Below are positions 12,949-23,843 of a stretch of DNA of 64,000 nt, piece by piece. The notes below the pieces were generated by a model. That model saw only the letters and a list, made by a program, of their open reading frames with translations. It ran no database searches and was not told where the DNA came from. The stretch's first letter is position 1; every line of letters starts with the position of its first letter. This DNA is from Crambe crambe (lineage: Eukaryota; Porifera; Demospongiae; Poecilosclerida; Crambeidae), in the NCBI GenBank assembly GCA_963924555.1, contig OZ004590.1:4186501-4250500 (forward strand), in the 5' to 3' direction. The position numbers and the translations under genes were made by a program.

Positions 12949-15900
12949 CTATGCATTGTCATACACTCCTTCAGAATTAGCTGATGGAGGAACTTCATGA
13001 GGTGGTTGTGCTGCTGTGATTTGCTCATAGGCCACACATGCACTCATTTCCAATTTTTCACCACTATAATAATAGAAATCTGATTACTGAAAGAAAATTT
13101 TTGAATGCAGTAAAATCTGTCTCATTCTAGACGTCTAGTTGTAGCTAACTGCAGCTTATGACCTTGTTATTGCACTTGCATAGATGTGTTCTGCATTATC
13201 CACTTCCCTAAAAATGTGAAGTTATAAGCTTATATATATGCATGGAGGTTATACTCACTTTTTCTTGGTGTGTTTATTGCATACATAGAGTATTATGAAC
13301 CAAATAGTGTTATTCAATATGAGAATCGAAAGGATGGACACAACCACAGCTATGGCAATGTCTCTTCCACATGTTTCAGCTATAAGCACATAAATAGTAG
13401 ATCAGCTGACATAGGACACAGAAGTCACAGAAATCTATATTTACATGTACCAGTATGGCTAGTTACCCACCAGAAAGATTACAAGGTCTCCTGAGTGAAA
13501 CTTCAGATCTCTGTCCCATGACCCTCACATCTCCATACAACAAGGCAACAGCTGCCACTTGAAACTGATAGTCCACATTACTCATCAAATCATCAATCAC
13601 TAGAGAGTTCTGAGAACTGGCAACAGTAATAGACTGTTCATTCCTCCTGCTCCCAGTAGCACTGTAATAAACTGTGTAATTGGTTATCTCCATGATGTCA
13701 ATTCTGTTCCATGACACTCGAACTGAAGTAGAAGTTAATTCCTCTACCCGAACATTCATCACAACAGCTGCAAGAATTATGTATAACAGGTTTAAGACAA
13801 ATGTAAAGAGCCTCAGCCACCTATATGTATCATAGCTAGCTATTGTAAAGGAACTCACGTGGTTCACTAAGTGTGACTGTATTCAAAGAAGCAGCTTCTC
13901 CTTGTCCTACACTAGTGTAGGCTCTGACTGAAATAAACACTCTAGTCCCTGGAGTCAGTCTTGGGATAGTGAATATAGTGTTTGAAATTGTGATGTTGGA
14001 CATGACAGGAGCACTATCATTCACTGTGTAGGAGATCTCGTAACGTAAAATGACTCCATAAGGATTCTGAGGAGCACTCCACATGATGTCTATGGAGGTG
14101 AACTTTATTTTATTTCCTAAATTTGATACAGGACCTGGGGCTACAAAAAAAACATCATAATTACTAGCTTTGATGAATGTCATGCAGCCTTACTATCTTC
14201 AACTGTCTGAATAGTAATGAGATCAGAGAAAGGTCCTGTGCCGATGCTATTGACTCCAGCTACTCGGAAGGTGGAGTTACTGAAAGGAGTGAGTCCACTG
14301 GCAGTGAATCTCCTTTCATCCACCATCAACACACCAGGAATTACACTTCCTTCCAATGATGAGAATTCCACAGTGTAATTAGTGATCATCCCATTACGTT
14401 CAATACACTCAATCTCATTCCAGGACACACTGACACTTCTAGCAGTCACAGAAAATACTATATTCTGTGGAGATCCAGTGGGGACTACAAAAAGAAACAG
14501 CTATTTTATTCATTCATTTAATAGATATTTTTGCTAAACAAATAAACTGCTGACACCATTTCAAGAGCTTTGAGCTATATTACCTGTTGAGATTGTAATG
14601 AATTCATGAGGAGTTGATGTCCTAGACACACCGAATACTCTGGCAGTGACTGTGATGGTGTAGATACTGAATTCCTGGAGGTTAGTGAAACTCGTGGAGA
14701 TAGTGGTGATGGTCATTTGTCTGCTGTCTGTAATTGTTGGACACAATTGTCGGTTGCTGCCAGTCAGTCGCTGCAGGGAAATGGTGTAATCATCTGCTGC
14801 TAGACTCCCTTCAGGCTGGGACCAGGTAATGGTGACTGATGTGGCAGTTATTGATGATGATGTGATAATTGGTGCTGGGAAGTCTGTATAATATTTACCA
14901 CAATGAAAAGTGCTGAATATGCAAGAGTATAAAGTACCTTTCACAGTGACCTCCACTAGTCCCACTATCTCACTAGGATAGTGCTGAGAAAGGGCCCTCA
15001 TACGAATACTGTGCACACCTGGTGTCAATGATATGGTGTGTGAAGTTGAAGAGGAAGCAACATCAATACCAGCACTGAAATCTGTTGAGTCAATTGTTAT
15101 CCGGTACCCCACACGAGGTGGAGGGGATGGTGCAGTCCAGGAGACTAACACAATGCCAATCCCATTCTGTCTGACCATAAGGTTAGTAGGAGTACTACCT
15201 GGATAAATGTTTCATCAGGAGTCATTATAATGATTGGCTCCTAATTATTTGCATTCTGTCTGACCATGAGGTTAGTAGGAGCTGCATAGACTGTTTGTGA
15301 GGAGCAGATAATAATGACTGGCTCTAAAACATGCCCCTCCCTGTTTCTGGAATTAATAGTTACATGTAGCTAGTTATTATCATTCCTTTTATGTTCATAA
15401 TGTTTTTAAATAAGCATATAATCTGGAATTAGGTGACCTTGTGTATATACCATTACCTTCTATAGTGATATTGGAGGTGAGAGTGTTGTTAGTGGCTCTA
15501 TTGGAGACAGAGTACTGGTACACTCCAGGTAGCCTCCCAGTCACAGTCAGTGTGCTCCGATAGCGACTATTGTCATATGCATTTGGGTCAGTCACACCAT
15601 TTACTCCAATGGAAATACTGAATGAGTCATTATTAGTGATGGGTACACCATTTCTTGTCCAAGTGTAATTTTCAGGAGGACCTCCTTCAGTATCACCAGC
15701 CAGAGTGAAGGATGGGGAGGCAGCCATAAATAAAGATGATGTAATACTCACTCCAGTTATTCTAATAACACCTTCATGTACTGGAGAAAAAAATCATTTC
15801 ATAGAATAAATATCTGGTAAATGTTAAATCTGAAAATTTTTGTTGCTAGTCATTTATATTCATAGTCACCTTCCACTAATTACATAATGAAACTATGATA

Positions 15901-18900
15901 GTGTAAAGACTACAAGTAACTACGAGCTTCTTTCATAATCAGTTCAATTATCACTAAGTCTTGTTACAAAGAATATTTTACTCACCTGTCACACCACCTC
16001 TTCTATAATAAAATCCCACAGGAACTGCTGTTGAAATATCACCATTCCGTCGACAAGTAAACAATCCATTATGATAACTAAATCCTGTAAGATTGATCTC
16101 ATCACTTGTCCCAGTTCTCCCATCATTGATAATTTGGGCCGTGAGGTTTCCACTTGGTATTATCTGGTAGATGAGCCTTTGACGTATATTAGTGTCAAAG
16201 GATGATGTACCATCTCCTGCCCACCAAGCAATATTGCCTACTGTAGAGCTGCAGAATAGACCACCAGGACCATTAGGATTACGGAGTGTTGGTGGAGATG
16301 AATATATAACAGTTTCAACCTCATCATGATATATCAGTGTTGGAATGCCTGTAATGTTATTTCCTCTCCAAGTAACAGTCACTGCATATAGAGAATATTT
16401 GGTCATGGTTACCATACATCAGAATTCTGGATAAGAGATGGCTGTGTAATATGTAGTAATAGTAGAAATGTAACCACTCTAGCTAGTTATAAAGCTGATG
16501 AAGTCGATAAAAAGTGTGACATCTATTAAATACACATATTAAGTTTGGTGATTTTAACAGCTAGTCAGTTATTTTTTTAGTTGGAAAAAAGAAAATATAT
16601 ACATTATTGGTTTACATTACTTGGTTGATTCAAAGCTAAATAAATGTACTGAAAAGTAGCTATGCAAGCCAGGCCATGCCCCCACATACGTATACTCTTT
16701 ATAACATGTGTGTGCACTTTATCTTTATCAATATCTGCAGCATAGCACCTTTCTATAGGGCTTGGGGGGTTAGACATTAAACAACGGGTTGGTAGCAAAA
16801 TTTAATGTTTACAAATGAAAAGAATGAAGTTTGGAAATGTGCTTGAATGACGGTACTAGTGCAGTGGTTTACAGCTGCACTAGCTATAGAGTTTTTGTTT
16901 CCAAGCCCCAAAGCTTGTCTAAACTTTTTTAATGTTTGTGTGTATGCATGGTGCTCATAATTATTAACAAGGAATATTATACAGTAGCTATCTTGAACTT
17001 AGCAATTATTTTAGCAAGTTCAATTGCTGCTGAGATAACTGTACAAATGAATAATGAATGGACCACTGCATGGAGTTTCTTTTCAACTTCATGCATTTCA
17101 CCACATGAATATTGTTGGTTTAGCTAATAAAACAAACACTCACATGAGGGGATCTAGAACCATACAACTTTATGAGAGAAATATTTTATGGCTATAGCCA
17201 TGATGTGAGTAATTGTATCATGCCTCATCCACAATGTAGTACGTACACAATTTTGTTATGATAACCATGCATGGAAACCATGGTTGCTCTTATTTTGTAC
17301 TATAGATGTAAACATCATCACTGGCTGAAGTTCGTGAATTCCACCATATGTATGCATGATTGTTGTTGTAGCTATCTAATTATTAGCTCACATGAGAGGA
17401 TTTATAATCTGTAAATTATGAGAGCATAATTATAGCAATGTTGCACTGTAAACAGAAGCATTATAATTATGCACACTAAAATGTCCCAATTCACACAAAC
17501 TATGCTGCATGTATACACTTTCATTTTTCATAGTGTGCAAGATCATTGTATCAATCATGTCTTGTAAACCAAGTAAAGTGCCCGTACATAAAACCTGTGG
17601 AGATGTTAGTACATGCACGTAGCAAAGTTCATAGGAAAGATTGGCTGCATAAAACCCCTGTAGATAGCTTGCAAGGTGTTTTTGGTGCATTAATCATTAA
17701 TTAACATGCAGGCAGTCACATCTTTAGTGTGCAATATGAGGGTAAATTAAATGCAGAAGCAGAAGTTTAATAGTTAGTCAGTTATTTAGTACTTTTTGGA
17801 AAATATATAAGCTATTGGTTTACATTATGAATTTTGAAGCTGAATTTATTAACGTACTGAAAAGTATGCAACCTCAAAAATAAGCCAACCCACGCCCCCA
17901 CAGTACTCTAAAATAGCTAGTTGTGCATGTGTGTGTGTGATACCCCCTTAGGATGTAGTAAAAGGTTCCCACTATTCATTTCAGTGGAGCAATCCTATGC
18001 TTCAGGTCTACCTTAATGTGGTGTGGGAGAGAAGGTGAAACAATAATGATCATCATATCAAGTTACTCCACATCCAGATAATGATGGTCATGAGTATACA
18101 CGTAGTTAATAAGCCCACACATTCTTCAGATGGTGGGACCACTTAAAGCATTACGTAGCTATGTCAACTCAGACTTGTATGTTTCCAACTATGGTTTCAA
18201 TAGTCAAGTGATTGCTTTTGGAGAAAGATATGTATTTGGAGAGAGATAGCTAGTTGCAATTACAAATTGCATGGATTTCTGTACATTACCACTAAGTCTT
18301 GATAAAACACAACAAATATTGTGGAAAGCCCTTGATTTATAGTAAACTCCATTGTATTGTTCTGTCATGCTTGAGGGGCACTATATTTCATTGAACTAAT
18401 GACGCTTGAAAAATAGTCTCTAAGTGACTTCTCTCTGGCACATACACAAGGTGCTTAACTCCTAGCATGAAAATAGTTGAGTATAAGTTCTAAGGGAGAG
18501 GCTCACCCTCTCCCATTTGTTATAGTAAGGGCCGGCTGGGGTATTGCCCCCACCCCCATATTGTTCTTACAACACACTTATGTAACCCATTATAGCTTTG
18601 CCCATCACCATGTGGCACACTATGCAACTAGCCTCGAACCCAGCTCCTCTTTTTCTTTTTTGGGGGGCGGGGGAAATAAAAGGAAAAAAGCCGGAGACTG
18701 GGTTCGAGGCTAACTATGCTACCTGACCAAAGCCATCTGGAAAAGGGTACTGTTTCAGATAGTTGGGGGCTATGATGACCATCTATAGATGTGGTGTAGG
18801 CTCTAGTAAACTATTAAGACTGTAATCGAGCTCAATAGCTAGCTAGAACTTCAGAGACTCACATTGTTGACTTTGTACAGGCACTAGAAGAATCAGTAAT

Positions 18901-20918
18901 ATCAGCATTATCAACATAATCAGTCCCTGCAACCTAGAACTGATATAGAAGTACTGTACGGAATTTCACTTTGGGGGGGGGGGGGAAGCTCACTGATCAT
19001 GTGGCCCAGGCAACAGTGAGGGGGAGGGTGTGGGAGGGAGATGTGCCCCCTCTCGCACAGAGCACAAAAGAAAATTTTACTTTTTTTTGGAGGACTCATT
19101 GTTGGCTAATTCTCCACAAATTCCAATATTCTATTAGGGAAGGGATCACATTTCTTTCAATCAATAAGTATATAGCTATAGCTATAAACCTTATGAATAT
19201 AAAAAAAATTGGGGGGGGGGGAAGCTTCCTCCCCCCTCCGGCCCCCAGTAGATGAAACCCTGCTAATAATGTGCAACATCATTTGTGACTTGAAACAATG
19301 CAGTCACTAATGTGCAACATCATTTGTGACTTGAAACAATGCAGCCACTAATATGCAACATCATTAGTGACTAGACAGTAGACTTTACTGCTGCAGTTAG
19401 TCAATTATATAATGGGTCAAAAAAGTGGGGGGGGGGGGGGGGGGGCTCTAGCCCTCTCACCCCCACCCTCAGCCACCACTGAAAATCTAACAAGAATTCG
19501 ACCCATACAAGATTCTGCCTTGCTATGCATAGTCAGAGAGGGTAAGGAGGAGGCCTGAAGTTTATAAAGAGGTTCAGTTTCAAGGCCATAATAATTATAT
19601 CAATAAGGAGAAAACTGCAAGCATATTAAATACTGCATATGTAGCTAATTCAACTTATGGTAGAGATTATAATAGATAGCTAATGCAAGAACTGTTTTAC
19701 AGATTCTTGTGGCACCAATGAATGATAAGATTGGTACTGGTGCGTGGCTGTGCATAAGATATGAATATGTAGTTATAAAGCTAGGTATGTCCATTCTGAT
19801 TGTTGCTAAGTGTTGTGGAATTTGTGGGACCAAAATTAAATCAGTAAATGAGGTCCTGAAACCCTCCTCAAGATACTCAACAAAGACTCCACATCATCCA
19901 ACAGCATGCACTCAGACAGTGAGGAGTGGATTACTCTTATAGATAGAGGAGGACTCAATTATGTATCAAACAACACATTATCATCTGCTTGTTGAAATGG
20001 AGTATGAACTGCATGTTTTGCTGAAAGAGGAGGATTTACAAGAATTTAAGAGCACAGCAACCACCAAAATTCTACACAATGAAAATGTACTCCATTACTG
20101 TATAGCTATTCTTGTGACAGTTCAATTGCATAAACAATCATCTACAGCTGCTGCTAAGATAACTGCTCTAGCTAAATGAACTACATGCAAGTGTGTTTAA
20201 TAAACAAACCCTCACATTGAGCTAGGGGATTTCATGGCTATCCACTACATGGTTCAATAATTTGTATGCATGGAAAACACCCATCTACAGCTGCTGCATC
20301 CTGCTCTTATTTTATACAATGGCGGTGAACATCATCATGCAATGGATTACTGAAGTTTGTTTAAATTCCATGCATTTCACCACATGCATGATTGTTGATA
20401 GGTGTGCAGTATACACTAAGTAGTACCCATACACAAACACTATAGGTGTGCAATGTATACTTTCATTTTGTATTGCGCATGATCATTGTATCGATAATGT
20501 CTCATGACCAAGCAAAGTGCCTGCACTACACAAAACCTGTGGAGGTGTGAGGTGCTAACTAACTAATGTCATGCATCTAACAGTGTATAGGTTTTTGGGA
20601 AAGATCGTCTGCAATTCCTGTAGCTATACGTACGTAGCTTGGTATTTTTGGTGCATTAATCAAAATGCAGGTAGTCATATTTTTTCTAGTATAATCATTC
20701 TTTATTCCCTCAAAATACTGTACCTACATCTCACTATAATAATATCACCCCATATCCATAGATGTGGTATAGGTTTTATTAAGACTGTTATCAAGGTACA
20801 AGGTAGTTATCACACTATAGCAGCTAAAACTTCTTCATAGAGACTCACATGGTTGACTTTGTACAGGAACTAGAAGAATCAGTAATGTCAGCGTTACCAA
20901 CATAATCAGTTTCTGCAT
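12949..20918 (-). CDS. Gene B: intact Ig2-FN3x5 receptor with ITIM-like tail
   Basis: Exons in coding order: signal 20849-20918; NIg 15986-16381; Ig 15457-15780; FN1 14938-15198; FN2 14584-14883; FN3 14194-14484; FN4 13859-14140; FN5 13471-13767; transmembrane 13259-13379; tail 13163-13207; tail/stop 12949-13063. They total 2502 nt, giving 833 residues with no frame break. The signal peptide is MQKLIMLVTL to VQSQP. The membrane exon has CGRD, then IAIAVVVSILSILIL, NNT and IWFIILYV, followed by a basic HTKKK stop-transfer. The tail has tyrosines in HIYASA, VAYEQI (fits the ITIM consensus) and VYDNA (a YxN, Grb2-SH2-like site). N-glycosylation sequons (NIT, NYT) occur in several domains. Expected: type I plasma-membrane receptor. 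The first tail intron has a weak donor (GTCATA), shared in type with gene D. A second signal-like exon lies at 18863-18932. This is the cleanest full gene in the window. Confidence 0.88.
15252..15286 (-). pseudogene. Fragment of FN1 exon 5' end in gene B intron
   Basis: Repeats the start of FN1 (APTNLMVRQN) with its AG acceptor but stops after about 35 bp. Genes D and G carry the same fragment, so it is an old partial exon duplication. Confidence 0.6.
18629..18712. mobile_element. 84 bp Mutator-like MITE, gene B copy
   Basis: Ends TAGCCTCGAACCCAG and CTGGGTTCGAGGCTA; flanked by ACTATGCAAC and ACTATGCTAC (9 of 10 match), consistent with a 10 bp target duplication. TIR start TAGCCTCG is shared with the nested element at 21690-22459. 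Confidence 0.65.
18863..18932 (-). pseudogene. Second signal-peptide-like exon of gene B, start codon lost
   Basis: Closely similar to the signal exon at 20849-20918, with the same GTGAGT donor and phase, but the initiator ATG is TTG (18930-18932). The next in-frame ATG at 18915-18917 would give a shorter hydrophobic leader ending VQSQQ. No DR1 element lies upstream. Either a relic or a minor alternative first exon. Confidence 0.6.
18973..19445. repeat. Three poly-G runs and 41 bp tandem repeat, gene B copy
   Basis: G-runs of 13 (18973-18985), 11 (19211-19221) and 19 (19427-19445). A 41 bp unit (AATGTGCAACATCATT start) repeats about 2.6 times at 19268-19373. Confidence 0.85.
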
Positions 20919-21149
20919 CCTAGAACTGATAGCTATAAGAAACTGTACTTCATAAGGTTTGCTCACTATAGTAATTAGCTACACTGCTCAGTCAATATGA
21001 ACTTTGACCTTCTCGTGTGATAGTGAAAGAAAAACTAACATTTAAGTGGAGCAAAGTAAAGGCCCCAGATCAAGGGTAGCTACTGTAAAACAGGCCTTGG
21101 CAGGAGAAAAGACACCTAAATAAAGATAAATAATAGCTAACTGAACTTA
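20919..21149. other. Spacer upstream of gene B
   Basis: Promoter-proximal sequence with the DR1 site, nearly identical to 41922-42124. No gene seen. Confidence 0.6.
20998..21010 (-). promoter_or_regulatory. DR1-like element upstream of gene B start
   Basis: Same AGGTCA-A-AGTTCA direct repeat, 80 bp upstream of the gene B ATG at 20918. It is absent near the second signal-like exon at 18863-18932, which argues that 20849-20918 is the real first exon. Confidence 0.45.
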
Positions 21150-21855
21150 GGCCACACCAAGTCAATTATTAGTTTCTGGTCCCCCGCCCGCCTGCTAATC
21201 GCGCTCGCGGGAATTTGAGGACTATAATGATATGTAGCAAAAGAAGTAGAAGAACAGAGGACCTCGTGCGTGTTGTGTGAAATAATTATTGTGAAATGTT
21301 GTACTAGTTAGCTCCACCAGCCATGCCTTTGATCAACGTAACTGTTATATCTGAACATTCTACCCTTCTACCGTGGAAGATTGCAAACTTGCAGCAGCCA
21401 TGATTTTTTATATTTATTTTTTTTATTTAACGTTGCTCAGCAACTGAAATATAAAGGTGTGGAGAGGAGAAGTAAATAATAAGAAAAGTGAGACAAAAGG
21501 TTAGGGTGACGTGTGATTAGTCCAATGCTGGGATGTGGCAGACCCGGGTGATAAGATCTGTTGGGGCCTCCGGTTCCCTGGTTGCATGGCCAATGGTGGA
21601 ACGGGCGCCCCTGATGCTCATGATAGCTGCACGTAGCAGAGAGAATGAGAGACGACATCGGATCCAGCCCATGGTGTTGCTGTAGATATTAGCCTCGTTC
21701 CCAGGCTCTCAGTGAAACGGGAAATGTGGGGGCGGAAAGGAGAGCCTGGTTTCTACTGCACGCACGGGCGTGTAAATTTTGACCACATAATTATATTCAT
21801 AACAAGATTGATGATGTAATTATTAAGTAAACGTCACAATTAGTACAAACACGCG

Positions 21856-22140
21856 ATGATGCATGTCGCTTGTGTGAGCAGAGTGCAGCTATTGCCTTGT
21901 TTAGCAGTTCTGGATTATCATAGAAGTAGGATCAACAAACTCCTGGATGTCCCTGAGCTAGCTCCAGATGACCCCTTCCCATCACACGTCTGTCAAGCTT
22001 GCAAGAGGAGAATAGTTTCCTTGGAGAAGGCAACTGCAAACATTACTAGCTTCAAAGAGCTGGCCAGATCTTCTTTGCGGAGATCCCTTGAGAGCAGGGG
22101 CACGAACACGAACATATCCTTGCCATCAAATACAGCTCGG
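21856..22140 (+). pseudogene. Captured zinc-binding-type fragment in the Mutator-like element
   Basis: Open on the plus strand with HVCQACKRRIVSLEKA near the middle, resembling the second half of a ZAD-like Cys4 module; the first Cys pair is not in canonical spacing. Probably non-functional. Confidence 0.4.
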
Positions 22141-22205
22141 ATAGCCAGCTTCTGCTCTTCCTTCAGCAACAGTTCGGGTAAACCAAGCATTGACAGGGCA
22201 TGAGA
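22098..22205 (-). pseudogene. Captured RecQ-like helicase fragment
   Basis: Minus-strand frame contains LLLKEEQKLAIRAVF and GKDMFVFVP, resembling motif 0 and the approach to motif I of RecQ/DEAD helicases; it is cut before GKS. It partly overlaps the plus-strand fragment, so the two captured pieces abut head to head. Confidence 0.45.
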
Positions 22206-23139
22206 AAGTGCTTGCGGATAGTGGGAACTTGAATCGTTTGAAGAAACGCTAGAAGAAACACTCTCAGAAACGAACTCGCCATCTTGCACAAAAAAACGCT
22301 GATTAGACAAAAATTATAATTATGATGAAATCAAAAACGGGAAAGTACGGAGGGAATCCAAATCCCCCGGAATGTGAGGGATCCGGTCTGCAGTAGAAAC
22401 CAGGCTCTCCTTTCCGCCCCCACATTTCCCGTTTCACTGAGAGCCTGGGAACGAGGCTACTGTAGATATCATCTCTTTTTGTTGAGATAAGAGTGGCCAG
22501 TCTCTTGTATGTGTTTATAGCAGCACGTCCCATGCCACCAGTGCAAGACAGAACGAGGGGAGTGAAAGAGCCATGTTCAACTTCTCTGATTCGTTGATCA
22601 TAGGACCTTTTCTTTGCATTTTCATGGGATCTGTAGCAAGTTGTTAGTTGGGAGTTTCGGTTTGAGGGAGCATATGGGTTGAAAACCCTTACATCAAAGA
22701 AAGCTCTCTCGTGCCTACTTCCCCAGAAGCCATCAGCAGCGATGTCTAAGTGGGCTCCACTCTGACGATTTGATGATTGATTGTGGAGGGCTTCACCTTG
22801 TAGTGGCTGGAGATGTGGCTCTATTGCCACATTGTGGCAAACTTCTGAAAGGAGATGTGCAGTGAAGTCCCGAATCTCATTATGTCTGATGGATGGATAA
22901 CCATGGATAGCCATGATAGTCACAATCACCGCCCGCCCGCATGTTAATTTAAAAGGGGAAAGACCAGAAACTAATAATTGACTTGGTGTGGCCTTAGGTT
23001 TTAAAAATGTTTGTAGATGATGATAAAGGTTTGTTGGATAGCTAGCTAGCTATTTACAATAGAGCACGATTAATTGCTACACCTTCTGAAAATATGGACT
23101 TTTTCTTCCACATAAAAATTAACAATACCAGAGTCAAGA

Positions 23140-23480
23140 CTTAGAGGATGGGCATAACCACAGCTATGGTGATGTCCCTTGAAGCTGCCTTCTATCATGT
23201 TTCAGCTGTAACTCTGCTATTTCAGTTGACACAGAAGCCATTGAGAAATAAAAAAGCTAACCAGAAAGAGATTTTCTCAAAGGCATGCAGTTCAGATCTT
23301 TGTCCCATGACCCTCAGTCACATCTCCATACAACAAGGCAATGATATAGCTCCCACTTTAAACTGATAGTCCACATCACTCATCTAATTACCAATCACTA
23401 GAAAGTAGAGTTTTGAGAACTGGCAACAGTGAAAGACTGTTCCTTCCTCCTGCCCCCAGTAACACTGTTCATGCAAGTGG
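23140..23480 (-). pseudogene. Relic transmembrane and FN5 exons in the B/C spacer
   Basis: Minus-strand text resembles the membrane exon (about 23145-23215) and FN5 (about 23285-23465, matching the segment that encodes the SVTYQFQVAAVALLYGDV-like strand), but has indels and no intact splice pattern. It sits about 200 to 540 bp upstream of gene C's last exon. It looks like the 3' end of an older gene copy. Confidence 0.6.
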
Positions 23481-23843
23481 TTGGGGAACCAATATCATTC
23501 AACCATCTCAGCACCAAAATGAGACTGCTTCAGCAGAGCTTAGCTAATTCTTTCTTTGCTTGGTGTTAACAGATGTAGTGTCAATGGATAGAACTAGTAT
23601 AGGATAGCTTGTATATATGTATTATTGACAGTATAAATAGTCCCTTGAATGGGCCTGGGTTGGGTAACACTGCATGGCTGAAAAGGTTTGAAGTCTGCTG
23701 ATAATAATTATGAAAATAATGGCACTGACGTTATATTTAGCTAAATAGCTCAGTAGTCCCTCGCAATTAATCTAAGCCTGTACAAAGACATAAAAAGAAA
23801 ATTTCAAAAGCTATGGTAAATATATTCACACCAGATTCTTTAA

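Larger units (their letters stand above)
16555..20918. repeat. Duplicated block, copy 1 (gene B intron 1)
   Basis: Near-identical to 37501-41921 and partly to 62813-63832. Small indels, a dinucleotide run and G-runs differ. It contains no exon except the signal exon and its relic; short open frames in it are conserved only because the copies are young. Confidence 0.85.
21690..22459. mobile_element. 770 bp Mutator-like element nested in the Harbinger-like element
   Basis: Perfect 71 bp inverted ends (21690-21760 and 22389-22459) starting TAGCCTCGTTCC, flanked by the 10 bp direct duplication CTGTAGATAT (21680-21689 and 22460-22469). A long TIR with a 10 bp target duplication is typical of the Mutator superfamily. 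The interior holds gene-like fragments and no transposase, as in Pack-MULEs. Confidence 0.8.
21517..22929 (-). pseudogene. Retroelement-associated protein fragment, split by nested element
   Basis: The upstream part (about 22470-22929) has PSIRHNEIRD, LLSEVCHNV, AFFDVRVFNP and SFTPLVLSCTGG; the downstream part (21517-21689) has MGWIRCRLSFSLLR and SIRGARS. From memory these belong to the conserved C-terminal region of reverse-transcriptase-containing predicted proteins of invertebrates. The frame resumes correctly across the insertion, so it was open when interrupted. No reverse transcriptase core is present. Confidence 0.6.
21150..22993. mobile_element. 1.84 kb Harbinger-like TIR element in the B/C spacer
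   Basis: Perfect 32 bp inverted ends starting GGCCACACCAAG, flanked by TTA on both sides (21147-21149 and 22994-22996). The duplicated spacer at 45050 shows the empty site with a single TTA. The TTA duplication and GG start suit PIF/Harbinger, but no transposase was recognised. It carries a split retroelement-like frame and a nested element. Confidence 0.8.

Noticed and set aside
12949-13207. ITAM in the receptor tail
   Set aside because: The tyrosines do not fit YxxL/I-x(6-8)-YxxL/I; spacing between the two outer motifs is too long, so only single-tyrosine motifs are claimed.
14177-14359. Plus-strand frames antisense to FN3 exons (also 797-1000, 25070-25252, 31424-31606, 47296-47481)
   Set aside because: They recur only because the coding strand is conserved; composition and family evidence support the minus strand.
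16936-17127. 63-residue plus-strand frame conserved at 37887-38078 and 63205-63393
   Set aside because: Conservation is fully explained by the young block duplication; no homology, splice context or codon signal.
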